The notes beneath the pieces are model-generated. The model saw only the letters and a program-made list of their open reading frames with translations, was not told the origin of the DNA and made no database searches. Below are positions 50,734 through 59,492 of a stretch of 64,000 bases of DNA, one piece after another (position 1 is the first letter of the stretch; every line of letters begins with the position of its first letter). A program made the translations under genes and the position numbers. Location of the stretch: assembly GCA_020637555.1 (NCBI GenBank), contig JACKKF010000006.1:282514-346513 (forward strand), given 5' to 3'. This DNA is from Rhodobacter sp. GTDB taxonomy: Bacteria; Pseudomonadota; Alphaproteobacteria; Rhodobacterales; Rhodobacteraceae.

Positions 50734-50979
50734 TCACGTGCCCGACAACCGGGCGGCGCGGCCGCCCCGGCGGGTTTTCAGGAGCCCGGCCCGGTCGGGC
50801 AGTTCTGCGATCACCGCGCGACGTTCGTCCGGGGTCATGCGCGACCAGCGGGCGATTTCGTCCAGCGTCCGGTGACAGCCCACGCAGAGCCCCGCGCCCT
50901 GGTGGATCACGCAGACCTTCACGCAGGGGCTTTCGACTTCGTTGCGCTTCCAGATGTCGTCAGACGAGTGGTCTTCCAT
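50734..50979 (-). CDS. DUF1289-family cysteine-motif protein
   Basis: An 81-residue protein of the DUF1289 family. Four cysteines occur as SPCVKVC and LCVGCHRTLDEIARW, followed by MTPDERRAVIAELP. The pattern C-x3-C-x8-C-x2-C suggests a metal (zinc or Fe-S) site. Function in the family is not established. It precedes ruvX and ccmI in reverse order on the same strand, with 55-63-base gaps. Confidence 0.88.
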   Translation of the reverse strand: MEDHSSDDIWKRNEVESPCVKVCVIHQGAGLCVGCHRTLDEIARWSRMTPDERRAVIAELPDRAGLLKTRRGGRAARLSGT

Positions 50980-51041
50980 GATCCCTTTCCGGTGGGGCAG
51001 CCCGTGCGACCATACGCAGCATGCCGCCGCATGCCAGCCTG

Positions 51042-51515
51042 TCAGCGACGCATCAGCGCCAATCTGTCCAGAAAACCCTGCAGGATGAAGCCTGCGGCGA
51101 CATGGTCGATCACCTCGGCCCGTTTCGCACGCGACGTGTCGAATTCCAGGAGCGCGCGCTCGGCGGCGACGGTTGACAGGCGCTCGTCCCAGAAGCCGAT
51201 CGGCAGATCGGTCAGCCCGGCGAGGTTGCGGGCAAAGGCGCGGGTCGACTGGCAGCGCGGCCCCTCGCTGCCGTCCATGTTCAGGGGCAGGCCGAGGACA
51301 AACCCGGCCAGCCCGCGGCCTTTGGCGATGTCCAGCAGGCGCGCGGCGTCCAGCGTGAACTTCTTGCGCCGGACGGTTTCCAGCGGGGTCGCCAGCGCGC
51401 GCCGCAGGTCGGAAACCGCAACGCCGATGGTCTTTTCCCCCAGGTCGAGCCCGGCTACCGCCCCGTCGCGGGGCAGGGCGGCAACAAAGCTGTCGATATC
51501 GGCGTGGACCGGCAC
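51042..51515 (-). CDS. Putative pre-16S rRNA nuclease / Holliday junction resolvase RuvX (YqgF)
   Basis: A 157-residue RNase H-fold protein. Family motifs are AGLDLGEKTIGVAVSD near residue 20, FVLGLPLNMDGSEGPRC near 75 with the catalytic Glu region, and FWDERLSTVAAERAL near 105 and the EVIDHVAAGFILQGFLD tail. YqgF matures the 16S rRNA 5' end in E. coli. The GTG at 51515 is chosen: GGAG stands 7 bases before it and it lies just past the ccmI stop. A TTG at 51530 would overlap ccmI. Confidence 0.9.
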   Translation of the reverse strand: MPVHADIDSFVAALPRDGAVAGLDLGEKTIGVAVSDLRRALATPLETVRRKKFTLDAARLLDIAKGRGLAGFVLGLPLNMDGSEGPRCQSTRAFARNLAGLTDLPIGFWDERLSTVAAERALLEFDTSRAKRAEVIDHVAAGFILQGFLDRLALMRR

Positions 51516-51519
51516 GGGG

Positions 51520-52767
51520 TTACTCCACAAAGCCTTGCTGGCGGCCGGCGGCCTCGATCAGCGCCAGGGCCTCGGGTTGGTCGGCAAAGACCATCCGTGC
51601 CTCGGCGAAGATGCCGCGCGCGCGGTCGGTCTGGCCCAGCGTCGACAGCGCGTTGATCAGCTGGGCCCATTCCTCGGGCGTGCCGCCCTGATTGGCCAGC
51701 CGCGAGGCCAGCCCCTCGACCATGTTGCCGATCATTGCCTGGCGCTCTTCGGGGGTCATGTCGGCAGCCGCAGCCATGTCGGCGGCCGACGGCCCGCGCG
51801 CGCCGGTCGCGGATTCGGGCGGCAGCGTGTAGCGCACGCCGGCAATGTCCGCGAGTTCCTCGATGGTGCGGCGAATTGCCGGAACCCAGGGGTCGTCGGC
51901 GTTGCTGTCCTCCAGAAGGCCGCGCCACAGGCGGAAGGTCAGGTCGGGCCGGCCGGTCTGGGCGAACATCAGGCCCAGGTAATAGCGCCCGGTGCCGTTG
52001 CGGGCATCGCGGCGCAGGATCCGGTCCAGCACCACTTCGGCCTGTGGCGACACCACACCGCCGGTGGCCAGGATCATGTTTTCGGCCAGCTGCACCAGAT
52101 CCTCGACCGGCGCGTCCTCGCCCTCGATCTCGATCACCCGCACCCAGGCCTGCGCGGCGGCTGCGTGATCGCCCAGATTGGCCTCGTTGGTGGCCAGCAG
52201 GCGGAAGCCGCGGGCATCCTGCGGGCGTTCGGACAGGGCCGCGCGCAACTGCTGCATCAGATCGGCATAGCGCGGCTCGGGCTCGGGCGGGGCGACGTAT
52301 TCGTCGCTGTCGCGCCAGACCTGTTCCAGCCGGTCCTGCGAGGGGCGCGCCGCCCGCATCGATTCGGCCTCGGCATAGCGGGCGGACAGCGGCATGTCGG
52401 GATAGTCCGGCGCGCCCTCGTGCCAGTAGAGGGCGAACGCTCCGACCGGCACCGCGACCGCCAGTCCCAGCGCCAGCCAGCGCATCCCCGACGGCGAGTC
52501 GCGCAACGCGCTCTGGGCCTTGCGGTCGGCATCGAGCAGCCGGCGCGCGGTCTCGGCGCGCAGGCGCTCGGCCTCGTCCTCGGTCACCACGCCGCGGGCG
52601 CGATCGCGCTCGATCTCCTTGAGCTGATCGGCATAGATCCGCAACTCGCGCTTCTCGCCCGGTTCGCTGTCGCGCAGGCGCGCCCCGCGCACGAGGCCCA
52701 GCACCACCAGCCCGACAACCAGCACCGACAGCGCCAGCGCGGGAATCCAAAACGACAAGGCTGCCAT
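51520..52767 (-). CDS. ccmI: Cytochrome c biogenesis protein CcmI
   Basis: A 415-residue protein with two transmembrane helices (about residues 4-27 and 98-116) enclosing a cytoplasmic helical loop (LRIYADQLKEIERDRARGVVTEDEAERLRAE, leucine-zipper-like), then a periplasmic TPR domain. This is the CcmI/CycH layout of alphaproteobacteria; CcmI binds apocytochrome c C-termini for heme ligation. AGGAGA precedes the ATG. No other ccm genes lie nearby. Co-directional with ruvX, which begins within 5 bases. Confidence 0.92.
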   Translation of the reverse strand: MAALSFWIPALALSVLVVGLVVLGLVRGARLRDSEPGEKRELRIYADQLKEIERDRARGVVTEDEAERLRAETARRLLDADRKAQSALRDSPSGMRWLALGLAVAVPVGAFALYWHEGAPDYPDMPLSARYAEAESMRAARPSQDRLEQVWRDSDEYVAPPEPEPRYADLMQQLRAALSERPQDARGFRLLATNEANLGDHAAAAQAWVRVIEIEGEDAPVEDLVQLAENMILATGGVVSPQAEVVLDRILRRDARNGTGRYYLGLMFAQTGRPDLTFRLWRGLLEDSNADDPWVPAIRRTIEELADIAGVRYTLPPESATGARGPSAADMAAAADMTPEERQAMIGNMVEGLASRLANQGGTPEEWAQLINALSTLGQTDRARGIFAEARMVFADQPEALALIEAAGRQQGFVE

Positions 52768-52999
52768 AGTTTCTCCTGTCTGCTGGCCAACCCTTACTGT
52801 CTCGCTGCCCGGGAAAAAAGCGAAACCGGCCTCAACTTGCCGCGACATAGGGCGCAAAACGCACGAGGTCATGCGGCCCGGTGCCGCATCTGCGGGGCGA
52901 TGTCGGTTTTGGCCGCATTCTGCCGCTTGCAGCCAAGGGTTCGGGCGCCGCGCATTCCATAGCCGGGGGCAAATGCGCCCCAGCACGGAGTTGAGGACC

Positions 53000-54244
53000 A
53001 TGAAACGCTATTCGGTCTTTGCCATCGCCCGCGAGGCGATGCGTCAGCACAGCGGCTGGGACAAGGCCTGGGCCTCGCCCGAACCGAAGACGCATTACGA
53101 CGTGGTGATCGTCGGCGCCGGCGGCCACGGGCTGGCCACGGCCTATTACCTCGGCAAGAATTTCGGCATCACCAATGTGGCGATCATCGAAAAGGGCTGG
53201 CTGGGTGGCGGCAACACCGGGCGCAACACGACGATCATCCGCTCGAACTATCTGCAGGATCCCTCTGCGGCGATCTATGAAAAGGCGCGCAGCCTCTATG
53301 AGACGCTCAGCCAGGATCTGAACTATAACGTCATGTTCAGCCCGCGCGGCGTGATGATGCTGGCGCAGACGGAACACGAGATCCGGGGCTACAAGCGCAC
53401 GGCGATGGCCAACGCACTGCAGGGCGTCGAGACCCGGTTCATCACCCCGGCCGAAGTGAAGCGCATCGTGCCGATCATGAACATCGACGGGCCGCGGTAT
53501 CCGGTGCTGGGCGCGCTGTGGCAGCCGCGCGGCGGCACCGCACGCCATGACGCGGTTGCCTGGGGCTATGCCCGGGCGTGTTCGGCGATGGGCATGCACG
53601 TCATCCAGAACTGCGAGGTGATCGGCGTCGAGAGCGTCGGCGGTCAGGTTTCTGCGGTCGCGACGACCAAGGGCACGATCGGCTGCACCAAGCTGGGCAT
53701 CGTCGTCGCCGGCCACTCGGGCCACCTCGCCAACATGGCCGGCTTCCGGCTGCCGGTCGAATCGGTGGCGCTGCAGGCGATGGTGTCCGAGCCGATCAAA
53801 CCGGCGATGGACTGCGTCGTCATGGCCAACACCGTGCACGGCTACATGTCGCAATCCGACAAGGGCGAGATGGTGATCGGCGGCGGCGCGGACCATTTCA
53901 ACAACTACACCCAGCGCGGCAGCTGGATGCATATCGAGGAAACCGTGCGCGCACTGATCGAGACCTTCCCGATGCTTAGCCGCCTGAAGATGCTGCGCCA
54001 ATGGGGCGGGATCGTCGACATGACCGGCGACCGCTCGCCGATCATCTCGAAGACGCCGCTGGGCAACACCTTCATCAACTGCGGCTGGGGCACCGGCGGG
54101 TTCAAGGCGATCCCCGGCTCGGGCTGGGCGATGGCGGAACTGATGGCCAAGGGCGCAAGCCCGCTGGCCGAGGAGTTCAGCATGTATCGCTTCCGCGAAG
54201 GCCGCTTCATCGACGAGAGCGTCGCCGCGGGGGTTGCGCACTGA
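53000..54244 (+). CDS. soxB: Sarcosine oxidase beta subunit
   Basis: A 414-residue FAD-dependent amine oxidase subunit. The N-terminal nucleotide motif is VVIVGAGGHGLATAYYL near residue 36, and GNTGRNTTIIRSNYL carries the covalent FMN-His region of the heterotetrameric enzyme (near residue 70-85). The C-terminus has GDRSPIISKTPLGNTFINCGWGTGGFKAIPGSG. The complex oxidises sarcosine to glycine, formaldehyde (or methylene-THF) and H2O2. First gene of the soxBDAG set, with ATG after GGAGTTGAGGACC. An intergenic palindrome array separates it from soxD. Confidence 0.96.
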   Translation: MKRYSVFAIAREAMRQHSGWDKAWASPEPKTHYDVVIVGAGGHGLATAYYLGKNFGITNVAIIEKGWLGGGNTGRNTTIIRSNYLQDPSAAIYEKARSLYETLSQDLNYNVMFSPRGVMMLAQTEHEIRGYKRTAMANALQGVETRFITPAEVKRIVPIMNIDGPRYPVLGALWQPRGGTARHDAVAWGYARACSAMGMHVIQNCEVIGVESVGGQVSAVATTKGTIGCTKLGIVVAGHSGHLANMAGFRLPVESVALQAMVSEPIKPAMDCVVMANTVHGYMSQSDKGEMVIGGGADHFNNYTQRGSWMHIEETVRALIETFPMLSRLKMLRQWGGIVDMTGDRSPIISKTPLGNTFINCGWGTGGFKAIPGSGWAMAELMAKGASPLAEEFSMYRFREGRFIDESVAAGVAH

Positions 54245-54274
54245 TGGCCCGCGCGTTCGTCCTTTCGTCCGGGA

Positions 54275-54342
54275 AACGGGCTTGCGCAAGCCCGTTCAAA
54301 CGCGCCGTCGACGGCGCGCTGCACGCGCGTTCGAACGCGCGT
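54275..54342. repeat. Intergenic triple-palindrome array, copy 2
   Basis: Perfect palindromes at 54275-54296 (22 bp, centre GCTTGCGCAAGC), 54301-54318 (18 bp, CGCGCCGTCGACGGCGCG) and 54323-54342 (20 bp, ACGCGCGTTCGAACGCGCGT). The first two units and their CAAACGCG linker match units two and three of copy 1 at 20556-20598. It interrupts the otherwise compact soxB-soxD junction. Confidence 0.85.
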
Positions 54343-54371
54343 CTTCACCGCCTGACTGCCGAGGTTTCGCC

Positions 54372-54695
54372 ATGCTTCTTCTGACCTGCCCCTGCTGCGG
54401 CGTCACCGCCGAGGAAACCGAATTCGCCAACGGCGGCGAGGCGCATTTGAAGCGGTTCGGCCCCGGCTCGTCGGATGCCGACTACGAGGCCTATATGTTC
54501 AACCGCAAGAACCCGCGCGGCGTGCATTTCGAACGCTGGCGGCATGCCTATGGCTGCGGCAAGTGGTTCCTGATGGCACGCGACACGATGACCCTTGAGG
54601 TTTACGGCGCCTATCCCGCCCAGACCACCGAACCGCCCGCCGAGATCGTTGCGAAAATCAAGGCCCGCCGCCCCGAATGGGAGGGTTACAAATGA
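54372..54695 (+). CDS. soxD: Sarcosine oxidase delta subunit
   Basis: A 107-residue zinc-binding subunit. The N-terminal MLLLTCPCCGVTAEETEF has the Cys cluster, with a His near residue 61 and YGCGKWF. The delta subunit stabilises the heterotetramer. It starts 127 bases after soxB, unlike the other junctions, because of the palindrome array. The stop overlaps soxA (ATGA). Family lengths are about 90-110 residues. Confidence 0.95.
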   Translation: MLLLTCPCCGVTAEETEFANGGEAHLKRFGPGSSDADYEAYMFNRKNPRGVHFERWRHAYGCGKWFLMARDTMTLEVYGAYPAQTTEPPAEIVAKIKARRPEWEGYK

Positions 54696-57619
54696 GCTAT
54701 CGTCTGGCCACCGGCGGGCGTCTGATCGACCGTTCGCGCCCCCTGGACTTCACCTTCAACGGCAAGACCCTGCGCGGCTTTGCCGGCGACACGCTGGCCG
54801 CCGCGCTGCTGGGCGCGGGGCAGACGCTGGTCGGGCGCTCGTTCAAGTATCACCGCCCGCGCGGCATCGTCGCCTCGGGGGCCGAGGAACCCAACGCGCT
54901 GGTCGGCATGGGCGAGGGGCAGCGGTTCGAGCCGAACCAGCGCACCACCACGACCGAGCTGTTTTCCGGGCTGAAAGCGGTCAGCCAGAACCATTGGCCC
55001 AGCCTCGATTTCGACATCGGCGCGGTGAACGCCAAGCTGTGGCGGTTCTTCCCGGCGGGCTTCTATTACAAGATGTTCATCCACCCGCGGTCCTTCTGGA
55101 AGCATGTCTATGAGCCCATCGTCCGCCAGTCGGCGGGCCTGGGCAAGGCGCCCGACGCGGAAACCCGCGATGCTGACCGCTATGAGCAGTTCTATGCCCA
55201 TTGCGACGTGCTGGTCGCGGGGGGCGGTATCGCCGGGCTGACCGCCGCGCGCGCCGCCGCCGCCGAGGGCAAGCGCGTGATCGTGATCGAACAGGCTGCC
55301 CACTGGGGCGGGCGCGCGGTCGTCGACGGGGCCGAGGTCGAGGGTCAGCCCGCCGCCGGCTGGGTCGAGGCGGTTCTGGGCGATCTGCACGCCAACCCCG
55401 CCGTCACCGTGCTGAACCGCACGATGGCCGCCGGCGTGCATGATCACGGCTACGTCCTGGCCTATCAGCGCGTGGCCGACCACGAACCGGGTGCCGATAA
55501 GCCGCGCCACCGACTGTGGCGGGTGCGTGCCGGGCATGTGATCGCCGCGACCGGGGCCATCGAGCGCCCGCTGTCCTTTGCCGGCAACGATCTGCCGGGC
55601 GTCATGCTGGCCGCGGCGGTGCGCGACTATGTCGTCAACTGGGCGGTCAGCCCGGGCAAGCGCGTGGTCGTGGTGACCAACAACGACGACGCCTATCGCA
55701 CGGCGCTGGCCCTGCACGCGGCCGGGGTTGCCGTGCCGGTGATCATCGACGCCCGCACCGAACCCCGGGGGGCGCTGGTCGAACAGGCGCGCGCGGCGGG
55801 GCTGCGCGTGGCAGACGGCATGGCGGTGCGCTCGGTCAAGGGCGGCAAGGCGGTGACCGGGGTGGAACTCTGCCGGTTTGATTCGGACGGCGGCGCGGTG
55901 GCCGAGACCATCGCCTGCGACGCGGTGGCGATGTCGGGTGGCTGGTCGCCGGTCGTGCACCTGTGGTCGCACTGCGGCGGCAAACTGCTCTGGGACGAGG
56001 CCGGCGCGTTCTTCCGCCCCGACCCGTCGCGCCCGCCGCTGGGCCGGGACGGGCAGGGTTTTGTCACCTGCACCGGGGCGGCGAATGGCGATCTGGGCGA
56101 CACGGACGCCGCGCCGATGATGCCGGTGTGGATGATGCCGGCCAAGGCCGATTACCTGTTGCGCGCCAAGATGTGGCTCGATCCGCAGAACGACGTGAAG
56201 GTCTCGGACGTGCAGCTGGCGGCCAAGGAAGGCTATGCCTCGGTCGAGCACACCAAGCGGTATACCACGCTGGGGATGGCAACCGATCAGGGCAAGTTGA
56301 GCAACATCAACGGCCTTGCGATTCTGTCCGACGCGCTGGGCCAGCCGATCCCGCAGACCGGCACCACCACCTTCCGCCCGCCCTATACGCCGATCTCGCT
56401 GGGAGCGATCGCCGGCGAAGCGCGCGGGCCGATCTTCCAGCCGCTGCGCCGCACGCCGATGCACGCCTGGCACGAGGCGAACGGTGCGCACTGGGAGCCC
56501 GTGGGCCAATGGCGCCGCCCCTATTGTTATCCGCGCGACGGCGAAAGCCACGGCCATGCCGTCAGCCGCGAGATTACGCAGGTGCGGGGGTCTGTGGGCC
56601 TTCTGGATGCCTCGACGCTGGGCAAACTGCTGGTCACCGGGCCCGACGCGGCGAAGTTCCTCGACATGCTCTATACGAACATGATGAGCACCTTGAAGCC
56701 GGGCAAGTGCCGCTATGGGCTGATGTGCAACGAGAACGGCTTTTTGTCGGATGACGGCGTGGTTGCGCGCCTCGACGATCAGACGTTCCTGTGCCACACC
56801 ACCTCGGGCGGGGCCGACCGCATCCATGCCTGGATGGAGGACTGGCTGCAGTGCGAGTGGTGGGACTGGAAGGTCCATGTCGTCAACCTGACCGAGGAAT
56901 ACGCCCAGATCGCCGTGGTTGGCCCCAATGCGCGGAAAGTGCTGGAGAAACTCGGCGGCGACATCGACCTGTCCAAGGAGGCCTTCCCCTTCATGGACTG
57001 GCGCGAAGGGCGGCTGGGAAAATTCCGGGCGCGGGTGTTCCGCATCTCGTTCTCGGGCGAACTCAGCTATGAGATCGCCGTGCCGGCCTCGGAAGGGCAG
57101 GCGTTCTGGGATGCGCTGATGCAGGCGGGGGCCGAGTTCGGCATGATGCCCTATGGCACCGAGGCGCTGCACGTCATGCGCGCCGAAAAGGGCTTCATCA
57201 TGATCGGCGACGAGACCGACGGCACGGTGATCCCGCAGGATCTGGGGCTGGACTGGGCGGTCAGCAAGAAAAAGCCGGATTTCCTGGGCAAGCGCGGCAT
57301 GGAGCGCCCGGCGATGACCTCGGCCGACCGCTGGAAGCTGGTCGGCCTGGAAACGCTGGACGGCTCGGTTCTGGCCGACGGGGCGCTGGCGCCGCTGCCG
57401 GGCAAGAATGTGAACGGCCAGCAGGAAACCCAGGGCCGCGTCACCTCGACCTATTTCTCGCCCACCCTGGGGCGGGGGATCGCGATGGGCCTCGTTCATC
57501 GCGGGCCGGAACGCATGGGCGAGGTGATCGCCTTCCAGACCGAAAGCGGCGGCCGCGTCGAGGCGCGCATCGTCGATCCGTGTTTCTACGACAAGGCCGG
57601 GGAGAAGCAGAATGTCTGA
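54692..57619 (+). CDS. soxA: Sarcosine oxidase alpha subunit
   Basis: A 975-residue subunit. The N-terminal part has a 2Fe-2S-like fold without the cysteine cluster (LDFTFNGKTLRGFAGDTLAAALLG), then an NAD/FAD domain with LVAGGGIAGLTAARAAA near residue 175, and a C-terminal glycine-cleavage T-protein (GcvT) domain from about 590, with PTHF-binding segments (YGTEALHVMRAEKGFIMIGDE). The GcvT part channels the methyl group to tetrahydrofolate. Typical length. It is coupled to soxD by four bases and overlaps soxG by 8. Confidence 0.96.
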   Translation: MSYRLATGGRLIDRSRPLDFTFNGKTLRGFAGDTLAAALLGAGQTLVGRSFKYHRPRGIVASGAEEPNALVGMGEGQRFEPNQRTTTTELFSGLKAVSQNHWPSLDFDIGAVNAKLWRFFPAGFYYKMFIHPRSFWKHVYEPIVRQSAGLGKAPDAETRDADRYEQFYAHCDVLVAGGGIAGLTAARAAAAEGKRVIVIEQAAHWGGRAVVDGAEVEGQPAAGWVEAVLGDLHANPAVTVLNRTMAAGVHDHGYVLAYQRVADHEPGADKPRHRLWRVRAGHVIAATGAIERPLSFAGNDLPGVMLAAAVRDYVVNWAVSPGKRVVVVTNNDDAYRTALALHAAGVAVPVIIDARTEPRGALVEQARAAGLRVADGMAVRSVKGGKAVTGVELCRFDSDGGAVAETIACDAVAMSGGWSPVVHLWSHCGGKLLWDEAGAFFRPDPSRPPLGRDGQGFVTCTGAANGDLGDTDAAPMMPVWMMPAKADYLLRAKMWLDPQNDVKVSDVQLAAKEGYASVEHTKRYTTLGMATDQGKLSNINGLAILSDALGQPIPQTGTTTFRPPYTPISLGAIAGEARGPIFQPLRRTPMHAWHEANGAHWEPVGQWRRPYCYPRDGESHGHAVSREITQVRGSVGLLDASTLGKLLVTGPDAAKFLDMLYTNMMSTLKPGKCRYGLMCNENGFLSDDGVVARLDDQTFLCHTTSGGADRIHAWMEDWLQCEWWDWKVHVVNLTEEYAQIAVVGPNARKVLEKLGGDIDLSKEAFPFMDWREGRLGKFRARVFRISFSGELSYEIAVPASEGQAFWDALMQAGAEFGMMPYGTEALHVMRAEKGFIMIGDETDGTVIPQDLGLDWAVSKKKPDFLGKRGMERPAMTSADRWKLVGLETLDGSVLADGALAPLPGKNVNGQQETQGRVTSTYFSPTLGRGIAMGLVHRGPERMGEVIAFQTESGGRVEARIVDPCFYDKAGEKQNV

Positions 57620-58178
57620 GGCCGTCAGCGCGCTGAACGGGGCGCATTTCGCGGGGCTCGTCGATCTGGCCGAGGCCGGGCTCAAGGGCATGGTCACGTT
57701 GCGCGGCGACCTGTCCTCGCCGGCACTGGCTGCGGCGGTCAAGGCCGCGACCGGGGCCGCTGTGCCGGCCGTGCGCCGGATCGAGGCCGGCGCCAGCGGT
57801 CAGGCCGCCTGGATGTCGCCCGATGAGCTGCTGCTGATCACCCCCTACGCCCGCGCCGGCGCGGTGGTCGAGATCCTGCGCCGCGAGTTGGCGGGCGAAT
57901 TCGCGACCGCTGCCGATGTCTCGGACGCGCGCGCCCTGTTCAAGATCCGCGGCCCGCAGGCCCGCGACGTTCTGGCCAAGATCTGCCCGGTCGATTTCAC
58001 CGGCTTCGCCGTGGGCGAGCTGCGTCGCACCCGCGCCGCCCAGGTCGCCGCAGCACTGTGGCGCGAGTCCGAGGACGAATGGCGGCTCGTCTGCTTCCGT
58101 TCGGTCGCGCAGTATGTCTGGGATCTGCTGGCCACCGTGTCCGCGCCGGGCGGTGAGGTCGGGTTCTATCACCGCTAA
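57612..58178 (+). CDS. soxG: Sarcosine oxidase gamma subunit
   Basis: A 188-residue subunit with GcvT-like folding, closing the soxBDAG operon. LVDLAEAGLKGMVTLRGDL near the start, AGASGQAAWMSPDELLLI near 60 and SVAQYVWDLLATVS near the end are family regions. It starts inside soxA (8-base overlap). No serine hydroxymethyltransferase or purU lies next to it here. Confidence 0.93.
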   Translation: MSEAVSALNGAHFAGLVDLAEAGLKGMVTLRGDLSSPALAAAVKAATGAAVPAVRRIEAGASGQAAWMSPDELLLITPYARAGAVVEILRRELAGEFATAADVSDARALFKIRGPQARDVLAKICPVDFTGFAVGELRRTRAAQVAAALWRESEDEWRLVCFRSVAQYVWDLLATVSAPGGEVGFYHR

Positions 58179-58222
58179 GGCGCGATTGACCCTGGGCCGG
58201 GGCCGGCGCACCCTCGGCCTCG

Positions 58223-58621
58223 ATGCTGACCCAGTTCACCCTGCTTGACGACCTGCGCGCGACCTGCCCGGATTTCGCGCCGCAGATCGACGCGTTCGTG
58301 GCCCTCTACGGGCCGCGCCCGGACCTGCCGCTCTATCTGCTGATGGGCGATCTGGTGGTGACCTGCTCGCAACGGCTGGCGGCGGGGCATGAGGACGGCG
58401 TGCAGCGGCTTTTCGACCAGATCGAACGCTGGATCGCGACCGGGGACCGCTATGTCCACGATCTGGCCATCGCCGGGTTTTTGGAGGATGCGCAGAACGC
58501 GAATCTGCATCGTGGCACCGCGCCGGCGGATTTCCTGCGCTTTCTGGGGCCGCGCAGCGCCCGCAGCTGGCAGCATGTTCAGGCCTTCTGGACCCGGGGG
58601 ATGCCGATCCCCCGTGAGTGA
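58223..58621 (+). CDS. Small helical protein of unknown function
   Basis: A 132-residue soluble, mostly helical protein, MLTQFTLLDDLRATCPDF. It contains LPLYLLMGDLVVTCSQRLAAGHEDGVQRLFDQIERWIATGD and FLRFLGPRSARSWQ. I do not recognise it with confidence; the pattern recalls immunity-type DUF families with a repeated helix hairpin. It follows the sox operon on the same strand after 44 bases and precedes an SDR; the setting gives no clear role. Confidence 0.6.
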   Translation: MLTQFTLLDDLRATCPDFAPQIDAFVALYGPRPDLPLYLLMGDLVVTCSQRLAAGHEDGVQRLFDQIERWIATGDRYVHDLAIAGFLEDAQNANLHRGTAPADFLRFLGPRSARSWQHVQAFWTRGMPIPRE

Positions 58622-58666
58622 TGTGGGCCCTTGCCCGGGCGCGCGCGCCGGCCTAGCTTGCGCGCC

Positions 58667-59338
58667 ATGACACGTCCGCTGCATCCCACGGCGCTGGTCA
58701 CCGGCGCGAACCGCGGTCTCGGCAAGGCGATCGCCGCCGGGCTCATGGCGCGCGGGTGCGCGGTCACCATCGGTGCGCGCGACGTGACTCTGGGGCAGGC
58801 CGCCGCCGACGACCTGGGCTGCGGTTTCGCGCATATCGACCTGCACGATCCCGACAGCTATTTCGCGGCACTCACCCGGTCGGGGGGGTATGACATCCTG
58901 ATCAACAACGCCGGGACATTGAACGACGTCTCGCTGCTTTCGCCACGGTCGAGTTTCAGCGAGGAAATGGAGACCGCGGTGCACGCGCCGCTCGATCTGG
59001 TTCGCCTGAACCTGCCGCATTGGCAGAGGACCGGCTGGGGCCGTGTGGTCAATATCTCGTCGGTGTGGGGCTCGCATGCGGCCGGGCTCGAAGGGCCCGG
59101 GGCGTATGGCGTCGCCAAGGCGGCACTGAACGCGCTGACCCGGGCGCTGGCCCGCGATCTGCCGGACTACGTCAAGGTCAACGCCTGCAATCCGGGCTGG
59201 ATGTCCACGCGGATGGGCGGGGCTTCGGCGCCGCTGACACCCGAGCAAGGGGCCGAGACCCCGATCTGGCTGGCGCTCTTGCCCGATGACGGGCCGACCG
59301 GCGGATTGTTCAGCAACCGCCAGCCCGCCGCCTGGTAA
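58667..59338 (+). CDS. Short-chain dehydrogenase/reductase
   Basis: A 223-residue SDR with intact catalytic set: TGANRGLGKAIA near residue 13, NNAGTLND near 82, Ser in NISSVWGS and YGVAKAAL. Chain is a little shorter than classical SDRs (about 250). Substrate not deducible. Starts after a GC-rich gap of 45 bases; a terminator follows 24 bases downstream. Confidence 0.87.
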   Translation: MTRPLHPTALVTGANRGLGKAIAAGLMARGCAVTIGARDVTLGQAAADDLGCGFAHIDLHDPDSYFAALTRSGGYDILINNAGTLNDVSLLSPRSSFSEEMETAVHAPLDLVRLNLPHWQRTGWGRVVNISSVWGSHAAGLEGPGAYGVAKAALNALTRALARDLPDYVKVNACNPGWMSTRMGGASAPLTPEQGAETPIWLALLPDDGPTGGLFSNRQPAAW

Positions 59339-59361
59339 GGCCCCCTCGGAATTTCGACCCG

Positions 59362-59386
59362 ACCCGCGCCCCGCGCGGGTTTTTTC
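59362..59386 (+). terminator. Rho-independent terminator after SDR gene
   Basis: Stem ACCCGCG / CGCGGGT with a 5-base CCCCG loop followed by six or more T. Clear intrinsic terminator for the SDR gene, with the LysR gene starting anew beyond it. Confidence 0.85.
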
Positions 59387-59492
59387 ATGCCGATTTTTCC
59401 GGCCGATTTTTTCGCAGCAGGGTGAAAATTTCTGTTGCATGAATTATAAAAATTAGGGTAAGAAATACTGAGGCAAGAAACTAGCAGGCAAA

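Noticed and set aside
54686..57742. 1018-codon minus-strand frame opposite soxA
   Set aside because: Same reasoning: a shadow of soxA in GC-rich sequence, with no ribosome site or domain.
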